Origin: Candidatus Baltobacteraceae bacterium
GTDB lineage: Bacteria; Vulcanimicrobiota; Vulcanimicrobiia; Vulcanimicrobiales; Vulcanimicrobiaceae
Direction of reading: 5' to 3'
Assembly (NCBI GenBank): GCA_036488875.1
Contig: DASXGW010000007.1
Location: forward strand, 62,001-126,000
DNA length: 64,000 bases
Shown piece after piece: positions 25,246 through 33,941 of the stretch. A program made the position numbers and the translations under genes. The notes beneath the pieces were generated by a model. That model was not told the origin of the DNA, searched no databases, and worked only from the letters and a program-made list of their open reading frames with translations. How positions within the stretch are numbered: the first letter of the stretch is position 1; every line of letters begins with the position of its first letter.

Positions 25246-27204
25246 CTACTTCGAACGCAGCTCGACCGCGAAGCTTGGGCCGGGCATCGGAAAACCGTTC
25301 CAGACCGCGTACCGGTCGTCGAGCAGATTATAACCGCGCAAGGTCAATACCATCGACGGTGCGACGCGAAAGCCGGCGTACGCGTCGACGGTCGCATACG
25401 CTTGCGATTGCGCGTAGTACGGTTCGTACGATGCGGCAGCCTGAAAGCGGCCGTTCGCGGTGATCGTCACGCCCGCTCCGTCGAAGCGGCTCGAGGGTGA
25501 CGTAACGTAGCGAAATCCCAAAACGGACGCAAACACGGGAGCGCGATTGGGAAGACGCGATTGCGTGTCGAGGTCTTGCGCGCGATACACGTTGGTCACG
25601 TCGAGTGTCGTAGCAAAGTGCCGGTCCGGCCGCGTGTGGAGACCGACGGTGAAGCCTTGAATCGACGCGCGCCCCACGTTGACGGGTTTGTAGTCGAACA
25701 GCGCCGGATTCTCGTCGACGATGAGGTTCGAGCCCGACGTCGTGAACCAACCCAACGAGACGTCGCCGAACGCGGCGCGATCGACGAGCGTGGCGTCGCC
25801 GACGCGCGTTCGTTCGGGCACGAGGCTGGAGTTCGAATACACTCCCTGCGGAGGATAGAAGAGCTCCTCGGCGGTCGGCGCGCGAAATGCCGTCGCCGCG
25901 TTGAGCTTGAGTTGTAAGCCGTTAGCGAGCGGCAGTATCGCGCCGATGGACGGCGAGAGCGCGCCGCCTTGCGCGGTCGACACCGAGTTGAGATCGCGCT
26001 CGCCGCGCAGCCCCGCCGAGTAAACGGCGCCGTTCCGGCCGAACCATTGCGCTTGCACGAACGCCGCCGATTGCGCGTAGCTGCTGGGCGTGACGCCCGC
26101 TTCGTACGCGAGAATGCCGCAGCTGCCATAGCCGTAGTAGCTTACCGAAGGAGGGCACGCGCTGCCCGTACCTCCGTCGACGCGGCTATTCCCGCCGGAC
26201 ACGTCGATTCCGTAGACGAGGCGCCGGCGCTCGTCGCCCACGGCGTTGGTCACTTCCACCATTGCGCGCTCGTCGTTCAAGAGCTCGGCGTATGGCGGCG
26301 GCGTTTGCTTGGGCGTGGGTAGATCGACCCAGTTCGGGCAGCCGAAGTCGTTGGGCGAGTCGCACGTGATGCTGAAATCTTGTGACGACCCGCCCATGGC
26401 GAGCGTAAAGTCCGCATGCGGCGAGTGGTGCGTTAGGCGCAAACGGACGTCGCGTACGATCGTGTCTTGACGCTCCGTGGTCGAAGTGAAGCCCACGGGG
26501 CCGGGATCGCCCAGACGCGCGTTGCTGAAATCGGCCAAGAACTGCAAATCCATTCCGCCGATCGGGTGTGAGTACGTCAATGCGCCGCTCGTCAGACCGG
26601 CGTCGGCGTTGACGCGCGAACCGCCGCCGGGCAAACCGTAGTTGTTGGCGGCGTACGTCCGCTGGAACGAAAAATACGGCGTCTGCAGCTGATACGTTTG
26701 CTGCCCGAACGATCCGGTCGAAACCGTCGCCGTCGTCGGTGCGGCGCCGGTCGTGATGACGTTGATCACGCCGCCGATCGACCCCGATCCGTACAAGGTC
26801 GAACCGCCGCCCTCGACGACCTCGATCCGATCGATGCCGGTCGCTGGCATTTGCTCCAGATTGACGTTTTCGATCTGCGAACCCGCAACGGGAAGTCCGT
26901 CGAGCAGCACGAGCGTCTGCAGCGCGTTGCTGCCGCGCATGCTGATCTCGGCGAACTGCCCGAACGGTCCGTAGCGCGCGACGTATAGGCCCGGCACTTG
27001 CGACAACGCATCGGCGACGGTGCGATAGCCGTTGCGAGCGATGTCGGCGGCGGTCACCACGTACGTCGTGCGCGTCGCACGCGACGCGGCTTCTTGTCCG
27101 CGATCGCTCGTGACGACGTGGACGATTTCAGGTGGAGACGACGGTGACGGTGATGGCTTTGGTGAGACGACGGCAACTGCCGTCGCAAAGACGAAAGCAA
27201 GCAT
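25246..27204 (-). CDS. btuB: TonB-dependent outer membrane corrinoid receptor
   Basis: A 652-residue TonB-dependent receptor. After the signal peptide and a Pro/Ser-rich linker comes the plug domain (about 45-160), recognisable by TVADALSQVPGLYV, RGSNALQTLVLLDG and GGGSTLYGSGSIGGVINV. The rest is the 22-strand barrel, ending in the required aromatic-rich strand (FAVELRSK is the last segment, with Phe followed by charged end residues). ATG 27204 has AAAGGA six bases before it. Position directly behind a cobalamin riboswitch identifies the cargo as a corrinoid. Confidence 0.9.
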   Translation of the reverse strand: MLAFVFATAVAVVSPKPSPSPSSPPEIVHVVTSDRGQEAASRATRTTYVVTAADIARNGYRTVADALSQVPGLYVARYGPFGQFAEISMRGSNALQTLVLLDGLPVAGSQIENVNLEQMPATGIDRIEVVEGGGSTLYGSGSIGGVINVITTGAAPTTATVSTGSFGQQTYQLQTPYFSFQRTYAANNYGLPGGGSRVNADAGLTSGALTYSHPIGGMDLQFLADFSNARLGDPGPVGFTSTTERQDTIVRDVRLRLTHHSPHADFTLAMGGSSQDFSITCDSPNDFGCPNWVDLPTPKQTPPPYAELLNDERAMVEVTNAVGDERRRLVYGIDVSGGNSRVDGGTGSACPPSVSYYGYGSCGILAYEAGVTPSSYAQSAAFVQAQWFGRNGAVYSAGLRGERDLNSVSTAQGGALSPSIGAILPLANGLQLKLNAATAFRAPTAEELFYPPQGVYSNSSLVPERTRVGDATLVDRAAFGDVSLGWFTTSGSNLIVDENPALFDYKPVNVGRASIQGFTVGLHTRPDRHFATTLDVTNVYRAQDLDTQSRLPNRAPVFASVLGFRYVTSPSSRFDGAGVTITANGRFQAAASYEPYYAQSQAYATVDAYAGFRVAPSMVLTLRGYNLLDDRYAVWNGFPMPGPSFAVELRSK

Positions 27205-27239
27205 CGCAATCCTTTCCCTGACGCGAGGCGGATTATGAA

Positions 27240-27412
27240 CGGCTTGCAGCGGTATCCTGACTCGCGGGTACGAACGCCGTCGTTGCCCTCGCCTTCCAAT
27301 CTCTCGATCGTGGCTTCGGGCGGCTCCCCGCTTACAGTGGCGCGACCGTGCCGGCATCGAACCGGCTTCCCGCGCGCAAACCTAGGCCGGTAGCCTTGGC
27401 AGCGGGAGACGG
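27240..27412 (-). promoter_or_regulatory. cobalamin riboswitch
   Basis: On the minus strand the leader of btuB contains the AdoCbl riboswitch core: GGAAGCCGGT (P3/P4 region), a GATGCCGGCACGG arm, the near-invariant GCCACTGTAAGCGGGGAGC (around 27324-27341) and the 3' side AGTCAGGATACCGCTGC. About 35 bases separate it from the btuB ATG. When cobalamin binds, btuBCD expression should fall. The order of elements and their conservation leave little doubt; exact ends are approximate. Confidence 0.95.
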
Positions 27413-27441
27413 AGCTTCCTGTGCGCGAAGGGCTCGCGTCC

Positions 27442-29055
27442 ATGAATCGGGCGTCCGCTGCTGCCCTCGCCTCGCTGCTGCTCGTCGCTGCGGCTTGTTC
27501 CCAACGGCCGCACGAGGGTACGCCGCAAACGCACTGGCTGCGCGTCGCCGACGGCAACGGTGACGTCCCGACGCTCAATCCGCATCTGTTCAACGGAACG
27601 ACCGTGCACACGATCGGCATCTTGACGATGGCGTATTTGTTTCGGTACGACGCGCAAGGGCGTCCGCAGCCCGAGCTCGCGACCGAGCTGCCGACGGAAC
27701 GCAACGGCGGTATCAGCGCCGATGGGCGCACGATCGTCTTTCATCTGCGTCACGGCGTGCGCTGGTCGGACGGTGCACCGTTTACCGCCGACGACGTCGT
27801 GTTCTCGACGCGCGTCGTCCTCAACCCCGCCAACGACGAGCTGACGCGCGAAGGCTGGGATCTGATCGACCGGATCTCCGAGCCCGATCCCTACACGGTG
27901 GCCTACCATCTCAAGCGCCCGTACGCGCTCTTCGAGCCGACGTTCTTCGGCACGGGCGTGGCATCGCCGTGCGTTCTGCCTCAGCATCTGCTCGCGCGCG
28001 AGCCGAACATCAATCACGTCGCGTACAACGAAAAACCCGTCGGCATCGGACCCTTTCGCGTGGTCGCGTTCAAACACGATGAAGCCGTCGAGCTCGAGGC
28101 CAATCCGTTCTATTTTCGCGGACCCCCGAAACTGCAGCGCCTGACGTTTCGAATCTATCCCAATCGCGACAAGTTGCTCGAAGCCATGCAAACCGAGGAG
28201 GTCGATCTGTGGCCCGCGATGCCGCCGCAATACATCGCGAGCGTGCAGGCGATTCGCCCGCTTCGAACGATCGTGGGACCGTCGAGCTTTTGGAGCGCGC
28301 TGTTTTTCAACGTCGAGAAACCTCCCGCGAACGACCGGCGCGTGCGTCAGGCGGTCCGTTACGCCATCGACCGGTCGCACATCGTGGAGCAGGCCGTCGA
28401 CGGCAACGGCGTGCTGCAAGAAGCGCCGGTCGCACCGTCCGTACCGGTTGCTCCGGCGGCCCTGCCGATGACGCCGTTCGATCCGGCGCGCGCGCGACAA
28501 CTGCTCGACGACGCCGGCTGGCGCACGTCCCCCGACGGCGTGCGCCGAAAGGACGGCCGGTCATTGGTGCTGGCGCTCGCGGTGGGCCCGGGAAGTCAAT
28601 CCGACTCCCTCGGCACGATCTTGCGCGGCGAGCTGCGAAGCGTCGGAATCGCGCTGCAGATACGCCGCTATCCCCCGTCGCTGTTATTCGCATCGTACGG
28701 TCTGCACGGCGTCATCATGCGCGGCGACTGGAACGCGACCAGCTTCGCCGAGCAAAGCGACACGAATGGATCCCTCGCGAACATCTTTTCGTGCTCGCGA
28801 ATTCCGCCGCACGGTCAGAACATCGATCGCTACTGCAATCCCGATCTCGACGTGAAGCTGTGGCGTTACACCATGACATACGAGGAATCCGAGCGTCGCC
28901 GCGAACTGGAGGACATCGTCAGGGAGATCGTCGCCGACGCACCGGTCGTGACGCTGTGGGCGTGGAAGAACGGGTACGCTTTTACTCCGCGCTTGGAAGG
29001 ATATCAACCGGGCCCCATGGCACCGTTGGGCGATCCGATGAAGCTGGACATTTGA
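27442..29055 (+). CDS. family 5 (oligopeptide-type) solute-binding lipoprotein
   Basis: A 537-residue extracellular binding protein of the DppA/OppA family (SBP_bac_5). The lipoprotein signal ends in AAAC with Cys at about 19. Conserved segments include DGRTIVFHLRHGVRWSDGAP and FTADDVVFS near the front and the later VRQAVRYAIDRS. No Dpp/Opp permease or ATPase gene is adjacent. Instead it is divergent from riboswitch-controlled btuB and overlaps a btuF-like gene by four bases. It may bind a peptide, nickel or an unusual corrinoid-related ligand; the sequence does not say. ATG 27442 was chosen because it begins the signal peptide. Confidence 0.85.
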   Translation: MNRASAAALASLLLVAAACSQRPHEGTPQTHWLRVADGNGDVPTLNPHLFNGTTVHTIGILTMAYLFRYDAQGRPQPELATELPTERNGGISADGRTIVFHLRHGVRWSDGAPFTADDVVFSTRVVLNPANDELTREGWDLIDRISEPDPYTVAYHLKRPYALFEPTFFGTGVASPCVLPQHLLAREPNINHVAYNEKPVGIGPFRVVAFKHDEAVELEANPFYFRGPPKLQRLTFRIYPNRDKLLEAMQTEEVDLWPAMPPQYIASVQAIRPLRTIVGPSSFWSALFFNVEKPPANDRRVRQAVRYAIDRSHIVEQAVDGNGVLQEAPVAPSVPVAPAALPMTPFDPARARQLLDDAGWRTSPDGVRRKDGRSLVLALAVGPGSQSDSLGTILRGELRSVGIALQIRRYPPSLLFASYGLHGVIMRGDWNATSFAEQSDTNGSLANIFSCSRIPPHGQNIDRYCNPDLDVKLWRYTMTYEESERRRELEDIVREIVADAPVVTLWAWKNGYAFTPRLEGYQPGPMAPLGDPMKLDI

Positions 29056-29864
29056 AAAACACCCTTCCGGCGCTGCTGTTGCTTGCGCTGACCGCGGTGG
29101 CTCCTGCGCCGCATCCGCGCATCGTCGCGTTGATGCCGTCGCTGGTGGAAGATTTCTTTTCCGTCGGTGCTGGAGCGCAAGTCGTCGGGGTTTCGGTCTA
29201 CAGCGACGTTCCCAATGCGAAGGGTTTGCCGGTCGTGGCCGATTTTTCGAGCGTCGATGCCGAAAGGATCGTCGCGCTCCATCCCAACGTCGTCGTCGGC
29301 ATTCCGGCGCAGGCGCGACTCGTCGATCCGCTCAAACGCGCGGGGATGCACGTCGTGCTTCTACCGGACGACAGCTACGACAGTATCTTCACGAACATCA
29401 AGGCGGCGGGCGATCTCAGCGGTCACGCGCGCGAAGCTGCGACGCTGGCATCGCGTCTGATGCGCGTAACAAACGAACTGCGCGCGCATACCGCGGCGTT
29501 TAAGCGCAAACCGTCGGTGTTCGTCGTGCTGGGCACCGGTCCGATCTGGACCGCGGGCAAGAAGTCGTACATCGCGACGCTTATTGCGATGGCGGGTGGG
29601 CGCAACGCGGGCGACGATCTCGACGCTGCGTACGGTCAATACAGCTCCGAGGCGCTGCTGCGCGATCAGCCCGACGCGATCGTCACCGATCCGTCGGTGC
29701 ACCTCGGCGCGGTGCTGCAAAACGAGCCGTGGCGCAGCTTGAACGCCGTGCGCGCAAGGCGTATTTTTGTGGTCGATCCCGCCGCGATGCTCGAACGGCC
29801 GGGACCAAACTATAACGAGGGACTCCGCTGGCTCGTCGAACGCTTGACGCCGCTCGGGACGTAA
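29052..29864 (+). CDS. btuF: periplasmic corrinoid-binding protein
   Basis: A 270-residue class III binding protein (two lobes joined by a rigid helix), family PF01497. TTG 29052 overlaps the upstream stop; a signal peptide follows (LPALLLLALTAVAPA). The fold landmarks are PRIVALMPSLVEDFFSVGA, the SSVDAERIVALHPNVVV lobe and the segment GTGPIWTAGKKSYIATLI. With btuB, btuC and btuD across the riboswitch it completes the B12 uptake set. Its last 37 bases would overlap hflX if hflX starts at 29828. Confidence 0.87.
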   Translation: MKNTLPALLLLALTAVAPAPHPRIVALMPSLVEDFFSVGAGAQVVGVSVYSDVPNAKGLPVVADFSSVDAERIVALHPNVVVGIPAQARLVDPLKRAGMHVVLLPDDSYDSIFTNIKAAGDLSGHAREAATLASRLMRVTNELRAHTAAFKRKPSVFVVLGTGPIWTAGKKSYIATLIAMAGGRNAGDDLDAAYGQYSSEALLRDQPDAIVTDPSVHLGAVLQNEPWRSLNAVRARRIFVVDPAAMLERPGPNYNEGLRWLVERLTPLGT

Positions 29865-30916
29865 ACTCGTCGCGCGCGATCGTCGTCGCCGTCGACACCG
29901 GCGACGCGCGCCGTCCGCTCGAACCGGAGCTGCTCGAGTTCGAGGCGCTCGCCGAAGCGGCCGGTGCGCGTATTGCCGATCGCATCGTGCAGCGGCGCGA
30001 CGCCGTTGACCCGGCGACCCTGGTAGGCAGCGGCAAAGCGCGCGAGATCGCCGAGCGCTCTCGCGAGCTCGACGCGGGTCTGCTGCTCGTGCTCAACGAC
30101 TTGCGCCCGCGTCAGCGCAAGAATCTCGAGCGCATCGTGCCGTTGCCGATCGTCGATCGAACGATGCTCATTCTCGACGTGTTCGCGCGTCACGCGCGCA
30201 GCCGTGAAGGCCAGCTGCAAGTCGAGCTGGCGCAGCTGCGATACCGGCAATCGAATCTCATCGGCGTCGGCGCGGATCTGTCGCGGCTGGGCGGCGGCAT
30301 CGGCACGCGCGGTCCCGGTGAAACCAAACTCGAGGTCGATCGCCGCCGGATCGGCGCGCGTATCTCCGTGCTGCGGCGTCAGCTCGAGGACGTACGCCGG
30401 CAACGCGCCGTGCGCCGCGCGGCGCCGCATCGCGAGCCGCTCGTCGCGCTCGTAGGATATACGAACGTCGGAAAGTCGTCGCTGCTCAACGCGCTCGCGC
30501 ACAGCGATGCGTTCGTTGCCGACCAGCCGTTCGCGACGCTCGATCCGACGATTCGCCGCGTCTACCTTGCGCCCAACCGCTACGTCCGTCTAGCCGATAC
30601 GGTCGGCTTTATCACCGATCTGCCGAAGGATCTCGTCAATGCGTTTCGCGCGACGCTCGAGGAGCTGCGCGAAGCCGACTTGCTGCTCGAGGTTCTCGAC
30701 GCGGCGAATCCAGACTGGCCGCGCCAGCGCGTTGCGGTCGAAGGTCTGCTGCACGAGCTCGAGCTCGATCAAACGCCGCGCTTGGTCGTGTTCAACAAGT
30801 GCGATCTGTCGGTCGAATCTAGCCTCCCCGAAGAGCCGGGCGCGCTCTGTCTGAGTGCTCGTACCGGCGCGGGCCTTCCGGAGCTTCGCGCGGCCATCGC
30901 GAATCGCGTGCGGTGA
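29828..30916 (+). CDS. hflX: GTPase HflX
   Basis: A ribosome-associated GTPase that rescues or splits stalled ribosomes. The HflX N domain ends in GGGIGTRGPGETKLEVDRR; then G1 GYTNVGKS (210-217), G3 ADTVGF and G4 NKCD. The C-terminal domain of E. coli HflX is absent. Homology to the N domain begins at SSRAIVVAVDTGD (from 29867), but in that frame, between the stop at 29813 and GTG 29987, there is no ATG, GTG or TTG. CTG 29828 has GAGGGA five bases before it and is my choice, giving 362 residues; GTG 29987 would remove about 45 conserved residues. Start remains uncertain, identity does not. Confidence 0.88.
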   Translation: MARRTLDAARDVNSSRAIVVAVDTGDARRPLEPELLEFEALAEAAGARIADRIVQRRDAVDPATLVGSGKAREIAERSRELDAGLLLVLNDLRPRQRKNLERIVPLPIVDRTMLILDVFARHARSREGQLQVELAQLRYRQSNLIGVGADLSRLGGGIGTRGPGETKLEVDRRRIGARISVLRRQLEDVRRQRAVRRAAPHREPLVALVGYTNVGKSSLLNALAHSDAFVADQPFATLDPTIRRVYLAPNRYVRLADTVGFITDLPKDLVNAFRATLEELREADLLLEVLDAANPDWPRQRVAVEGLLHELELDQTPRLVVFNKCDLSVESSLPEEPGALCLSARTGAGLPELRAAIANRVR

Positions 30917-31605
30917 TGCGGCCGGTATACGTGCTTGCGGTTTTTGCCGTTCTCGTTGCGTGTACGCGCAACGCCGACGACGCGTTCGTCGCTTCGGCGC
31001 GCCGCGTGCGTCCGGCCGTCGTGCTGCTGAAGATGAAGGTCCCGCCGGAACATCGCAAAGACGCCTACGACGAGGCGTACGCCACCGGATTCGTCATCGC
31101 ATCGGGAGCGTGGGGCAGCGACGTGCTGACCGTGCAGCACGCGATCGACGATGCGTGGGACCTTTCGATCACCATCGGCGACAAGCAGCGAGTGCCGGCG
31201 CGCGTCGTGGCCGCAGATAGCCGTCTCGACGTCGCCCTCATTCGCACGCCGCGCAAAAACTTACCGGTGGTCGCGCTCGGTTCGTCGGCGCATCTCAGCG
31301 ACGAGCTCGGCCGGCAAGTCGGCTTAGTCGGATATCCGATCCCCGACGAGTTCGACGACGAAGGGCTCGGGTTAACGTCGTCGACGTTCGACGGACGTTT
31401 GTCGTCGGTGCGTCCCGACGCGCTCGAAGTAACGTTGGCGATCGTTCCCGGGGAAAGCGGGGGCCCGGTCTTTATCGCCGACACCGGCGAAGTCGTCGGC
31501 ATTGCCGAGTCGCGCTTCGACGAAGAGCGCAGCATCGGTTTCGCTTTGCCGATCGACGAAGCGAAAAAGTTTCTGCACCGCGTCGACGCCGCGCACGGTT
31601 TTTAG
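30913..31605 (+). CDS. trypsin-like serine protease lipoprotein, no PDZ
   Basis: A 230-residue exported protein with lipobox LVAC (Cys 17). It has the chymotrypsin-fold triad of the DegP/HtrA group: H76 in TVQHAI, D106 in SRLDVALI and S182 in PGESGGPVF. The catalytic loop has Glu where HtrA proteins usually have Asn (GNSGGP). There is no PDZ domain, so it differs from DegP. It likely cleaves or senses envelope proteins. GTG 30913 or ATG 30916 may start it; both overlap the hflX stop. Confidence 0.8.
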   Translation: MMRPVYVLAVFAVLVACTRNADDAFVASARRVRPAVVLLKMKVPPEHRKDAYDEAYATGFVIASGAWGSDVLTVQHAIDDAWDLSITIGDKQRVPARVVAADSRLDVALIRTPRKNLPVVALGSSAHLSDELGRQVGLVGYPIPDEFDDEGLGLTSSTFDGRLSSVRPDALEVTLAIVPGESGGPVFIADTGEVVGIAESRFDEERSIGFALPIDEAKKFLHRVDAAHGF

Positions 31606-31609
31606 GGCT

Positions 31610-32254
31610 TTATCGCGCCGGTTTGAACCAGAGGCCGGCGACTTTGCCGCCGGTGTCGAGCGTGAGTTCTTCGTACATGCCCGCACCGGCGAATGCAACG
31701 CGGTAGTAGTAGGTCGTTCCCGTCGTATCTTTGCTGCGGCTTTGGAGCGTGAACGACGTCGGGCTTCCTAGCGGCGCGAGCTGCTCTTTCATCCGGGCCG
31801 TGGCGTCGGACGTAAACGACGCGGCGGCCTGCGACGTAAGCCGACCGCGGTCGAGGCTCCCGGCCTGGGCTTGGCGCAGCAGCGATTTCGCGAGCGCGAG
31901 TGCGGACGCGTCTCCGGGCGCCTCCGCAACGGGCGCGGGCGTGAACCAGAGACCGGCAACTTTGCCCGACGCGTCGAGTACGATCTGTTCGTCGACGGTT
32001 GCGTCGGCAAACGAAACTCGGTACGTGTATTTCGTGTACGAGCCTTTCGCGGTTTTGCTTTCGAGAACGAACGTCGACGGCTTTCCTAGTCGTCCCACGG
32101 TGCTCACGAAATGCGCGGCCTGTTCTTGCGTGAGTTGGCTGCTCATCGACGACGTCAATTCGGTGCGGTCGAACCGGCCGCTCTGTGCTTGCGTCAGCAT
32201 GGATTGAGCGAGCGCCAAAATCGTCGAGAGTACGACCGTTGCAAATGTCATCAA
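31610..32254 (-). CDS. exported protein with two copies of one domain
   Basis: A 214-residue protein with a weak N-terminal signal helix and two tandem copies of a roughly 90-residue domain. Copy 1 (about 14-108) and copy 2 (about 120-214) align from end to end: both start LAxSxLxQAQxGxxDRxxLTS, share LGxPTSFxLxS and YYYRVxFA-like strands, and end GKVAGLWFxPA. The fold resembles NTF2/DUF3887-type domains. Function unknown. Its ATG overlaps the stop of the K+ channel gene (ATGA), so it is coupled to it. Confidence 0.75.
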   Translation of the reverse strand: MMTFATVVLSTILALAQSMLTQAQSGRFDRTELTSSMSSQLTQEQAAHFVSTVGRLGKPSTFVLESKTAKGSYTKYTYRVSFADATVDEQIVLDASGKVAGLWFTPAPVAEAPGDASALALAKSLLRQAQAGSLDRGRLTSQAAASFTSDATARMKEQLAPLGSPTSFTLQSRSKDTTGTTYYYRVAFAGAGMYEELTLDTGGKVAGLWFKPAR

Positions 32255-33324
32255 TGCGGTGCTTTCTTAATCGTTCCGCGATCGCCGACCCACTGCAGCG
32301 GCGGAATTTCGAAGAATGCCGCCATGGCGTTGAGATGTCCTGCATACGTCGAGCGCAGCTCGGCGAAGCGTTTCCACGCCTCGTCGCGATCGCGCAACGC
32401 GTACCCGGCGGATTCGAGCCGGTCGCACGCGCGGTCGAACTCCGGACGCTCGATACCCGCGCCGTGCGAATCGCCGTCGAGTTGAAAGTAGCGCGCCAAA
32501 TCGCCGGTTGCGTGACGTCCGAGGTTGAAGAAGAGACGCGATTGCCCGTGCGACCCGTCGACCGTCGTCATGAGCAGGGTAGCCGCATCGAGCATCGTTC
32601 CCAACGTTCCGACCCACGATTCGTAATCGTGGCTCGAGCGAAAGAAAGCCAGCACCGGATAGGCGAGATGGCTTTCCATCAGTTGCGCGACCCAATGTTG
32701 ACCGTCGATCATCAATCGCCCGAAGTCGTCACGCGTCTCGGAGTATCCGGCGATGCACAGTAAGTTGACGCCGCTGGGCGGCGTTCCGGCACGCGCGCCG
32801 AGCGTTACGACGAACTGTTCGCGCGATTGGAACGAAGCGAACAGCAAGAACAAGTACGCGGTGACGATCGAGAACGTCGAGAAGCCCGACACCGCGGCGA
32901 GGACCGAGAAGAAACGCGCCCCCGCGCTTCTGCCGACCACGTCGCCGAATCCGATCGTCAGCGTCGACGTTCCGGAAAAATAAAGCGCTTCGCCGAACGA
33001 ATGAATCGGCGGCGCGATCCCCGCGCGCAATCCCCAGAAGATCAAACCGTATCCGAAGACGACGCCGGCTGCCCAGACGAACAGCAAGAAGACGAGCATG
33101 AAGGGCGCAAAAACGGCGAGGAGATTCTCGCGCCGGTCGTCGTCGGCGGCGTAGAGCTTCCAAGCCGCTCCCGGCCACAGGCGCCAGGAGACGCGCCAAA
33201 CGAAGAAGCTGATCCGCCAACGGCGGCCGACCGCGCGCGGGACGACGACGGACTGAAAGACGTCGTTGAGCACGAGCAGGATAACGGCCAATCCGGCCAA
33301 GACGCTGAGGATGTCGCCGACCAC
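32251..33324 (-). CDS. two-helix potassium channel with cytosolic domain
   Basis: A 357-residue ion channel of the Ion_trans_2 type. After an N-terminal helix and an amphipathic segment, two helices (about 70-92 and 138-160) flank a pore loop with selectivity filter TIGFGD (123-128), the K+ filter TxGYGD with Phe for Tyr. The C-terminal 190 residues are a helical soluble domain, not an RCK/TrkA-N domain: I see no GxGxxG. It probably conducts K+ under control of an unknown signal. GTG or ATG at 33324; divergent from cobU. Confidence 0.82.
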   Translation of the reverse strand: MVGDILSVLAGLAVILLVLNDVFQSVVVPRAVGRRWRISFFVWRVSWRLWPGAAWKLYAADDDRRENLLAVFAPFMLVFLLFVWAAGVVFGYGLIFWGLRAGIAPPIHSFGEALYFSGTSTLTIGFGDVVGRSAGARFFSVLAAVSGFSTFSIVTAYLFLLFASFQSREQFVVTLGARAGTPPSGVNLLCIAGYSETRDDFGRLMIDGQHWVAQLMESHLAYPVLAFFRSSHDYESWVGTLGTMLDAATLLMTTVDGSHGQSRLFFNLGRHATGDLARYFQLDGDSHGAGIERPEFDRACDRLESAGYALRDRDEAWKRFAELRSTYAGHLNAMAAFFEIPPLQWVGDRGTIKKAPH

Positions 33325-33344
33325 GGTCCGAAGGTTCGCCGATC

Positions 33345-33941
33345 ATGGGAGTGATCTTCGTGACCGGGCCGGCGCGGTCGGGAAAGAGCGCCTTCGGGGT
33401 GCGGCTGGCGGGCGAGTGCGGGCTCGAGGTAATCTACGTCGCAACCGCCGCGCACGAACCCGAAGACGCCGAGTGGAACGCGCGGCTTTCGCGGCACCTG
33501 CGGCACCGGCCGTCACAGTGGGCGACCGTGGAGACGGCGCCGATGAACCACGACGCGCAGCTCGCGCTTTTTTCGGCAGCGCAGGCCTCGCAATGTCTGC
33601 TCGTCGACGCGCTCGGTACGTACATGTGGGCGCGGATTCGCGCACGCATCGAGCTGCTCGAAGTCAACTACGCCGTGCTCGAAGCCCGGATCGATCGCGA
33701 GGCCGCCGAGCTGGTCGACGCGATGCTTGCTTCTCCGGCGCGCGTTATCGCGGTGTGCGAGCAGATCGGATGGGACGTCGCGCCGTCGAACGCCGCCGCC
33801 CGGCTCTTTCGCGACGGTCTGGGCCGCATGTCGCAGCGATTAGCGCGATCGGCCGAAAGCGCGTATCTCGTCGTTGCCGGCTACGCAATCGATTTGCGCG
33901 CCGCGGGCATTTGGATCGGCGGAGAAGACGACCCCGCGTGA
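33345..33941 (+). CDS. cobU: adenosylcobinamide kinase/guanylyltransferase
   Basis: A 198-residue CobU/CobP enzyme that phosphorylates adenosylcobinamide and attaches GMP, an intermediate step in B12 nucleotide-loop assembly. The P-loop is GPARSGKS (8-15), followed by EVIYVATA, the Walker B-like LLVDALGTYMW and the C-terminal segment PSNAAARLFRDGLG. No other cob genes are here, so it may serve salvage of imported cobinamide, which fits the btu locus 4 kb away. GTGA overlap with the antiporter gene. Confidence 0.88.
   Translation: MGVIFVTGPARSGKSAFGVRLAGECGLEVIYVATAAHEPEDAEWNARLSRHLRHRPSQWATVETAPMNHDAQLALFSAAQASQCLLVDALGTYMWARIRARIELLEVNYAVLEARIDREAAELVDAMLASPARVIAVCEQIGWDVAPSNAAARLFRDGLGRMSQRLARSAESAYLVVAGYAIDLRAAGIWIGGEDDPA

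Noticed and set aside
27339-27372. tRNA-like T arm (GGTTCGATGCC flanked by paired bases) on the minus strand
   Set aside because: It is the P4-P6 part of the cobalamin riboswitch; no acceptor stem, D arm or anticodon arm surrounds it.
28209-29051. Long N-terminal extension of the BtuF-like protein
   Set aside because: Out-of-frame shadow of the solute-binding gene; the signal peptide starts at TTG 29052.
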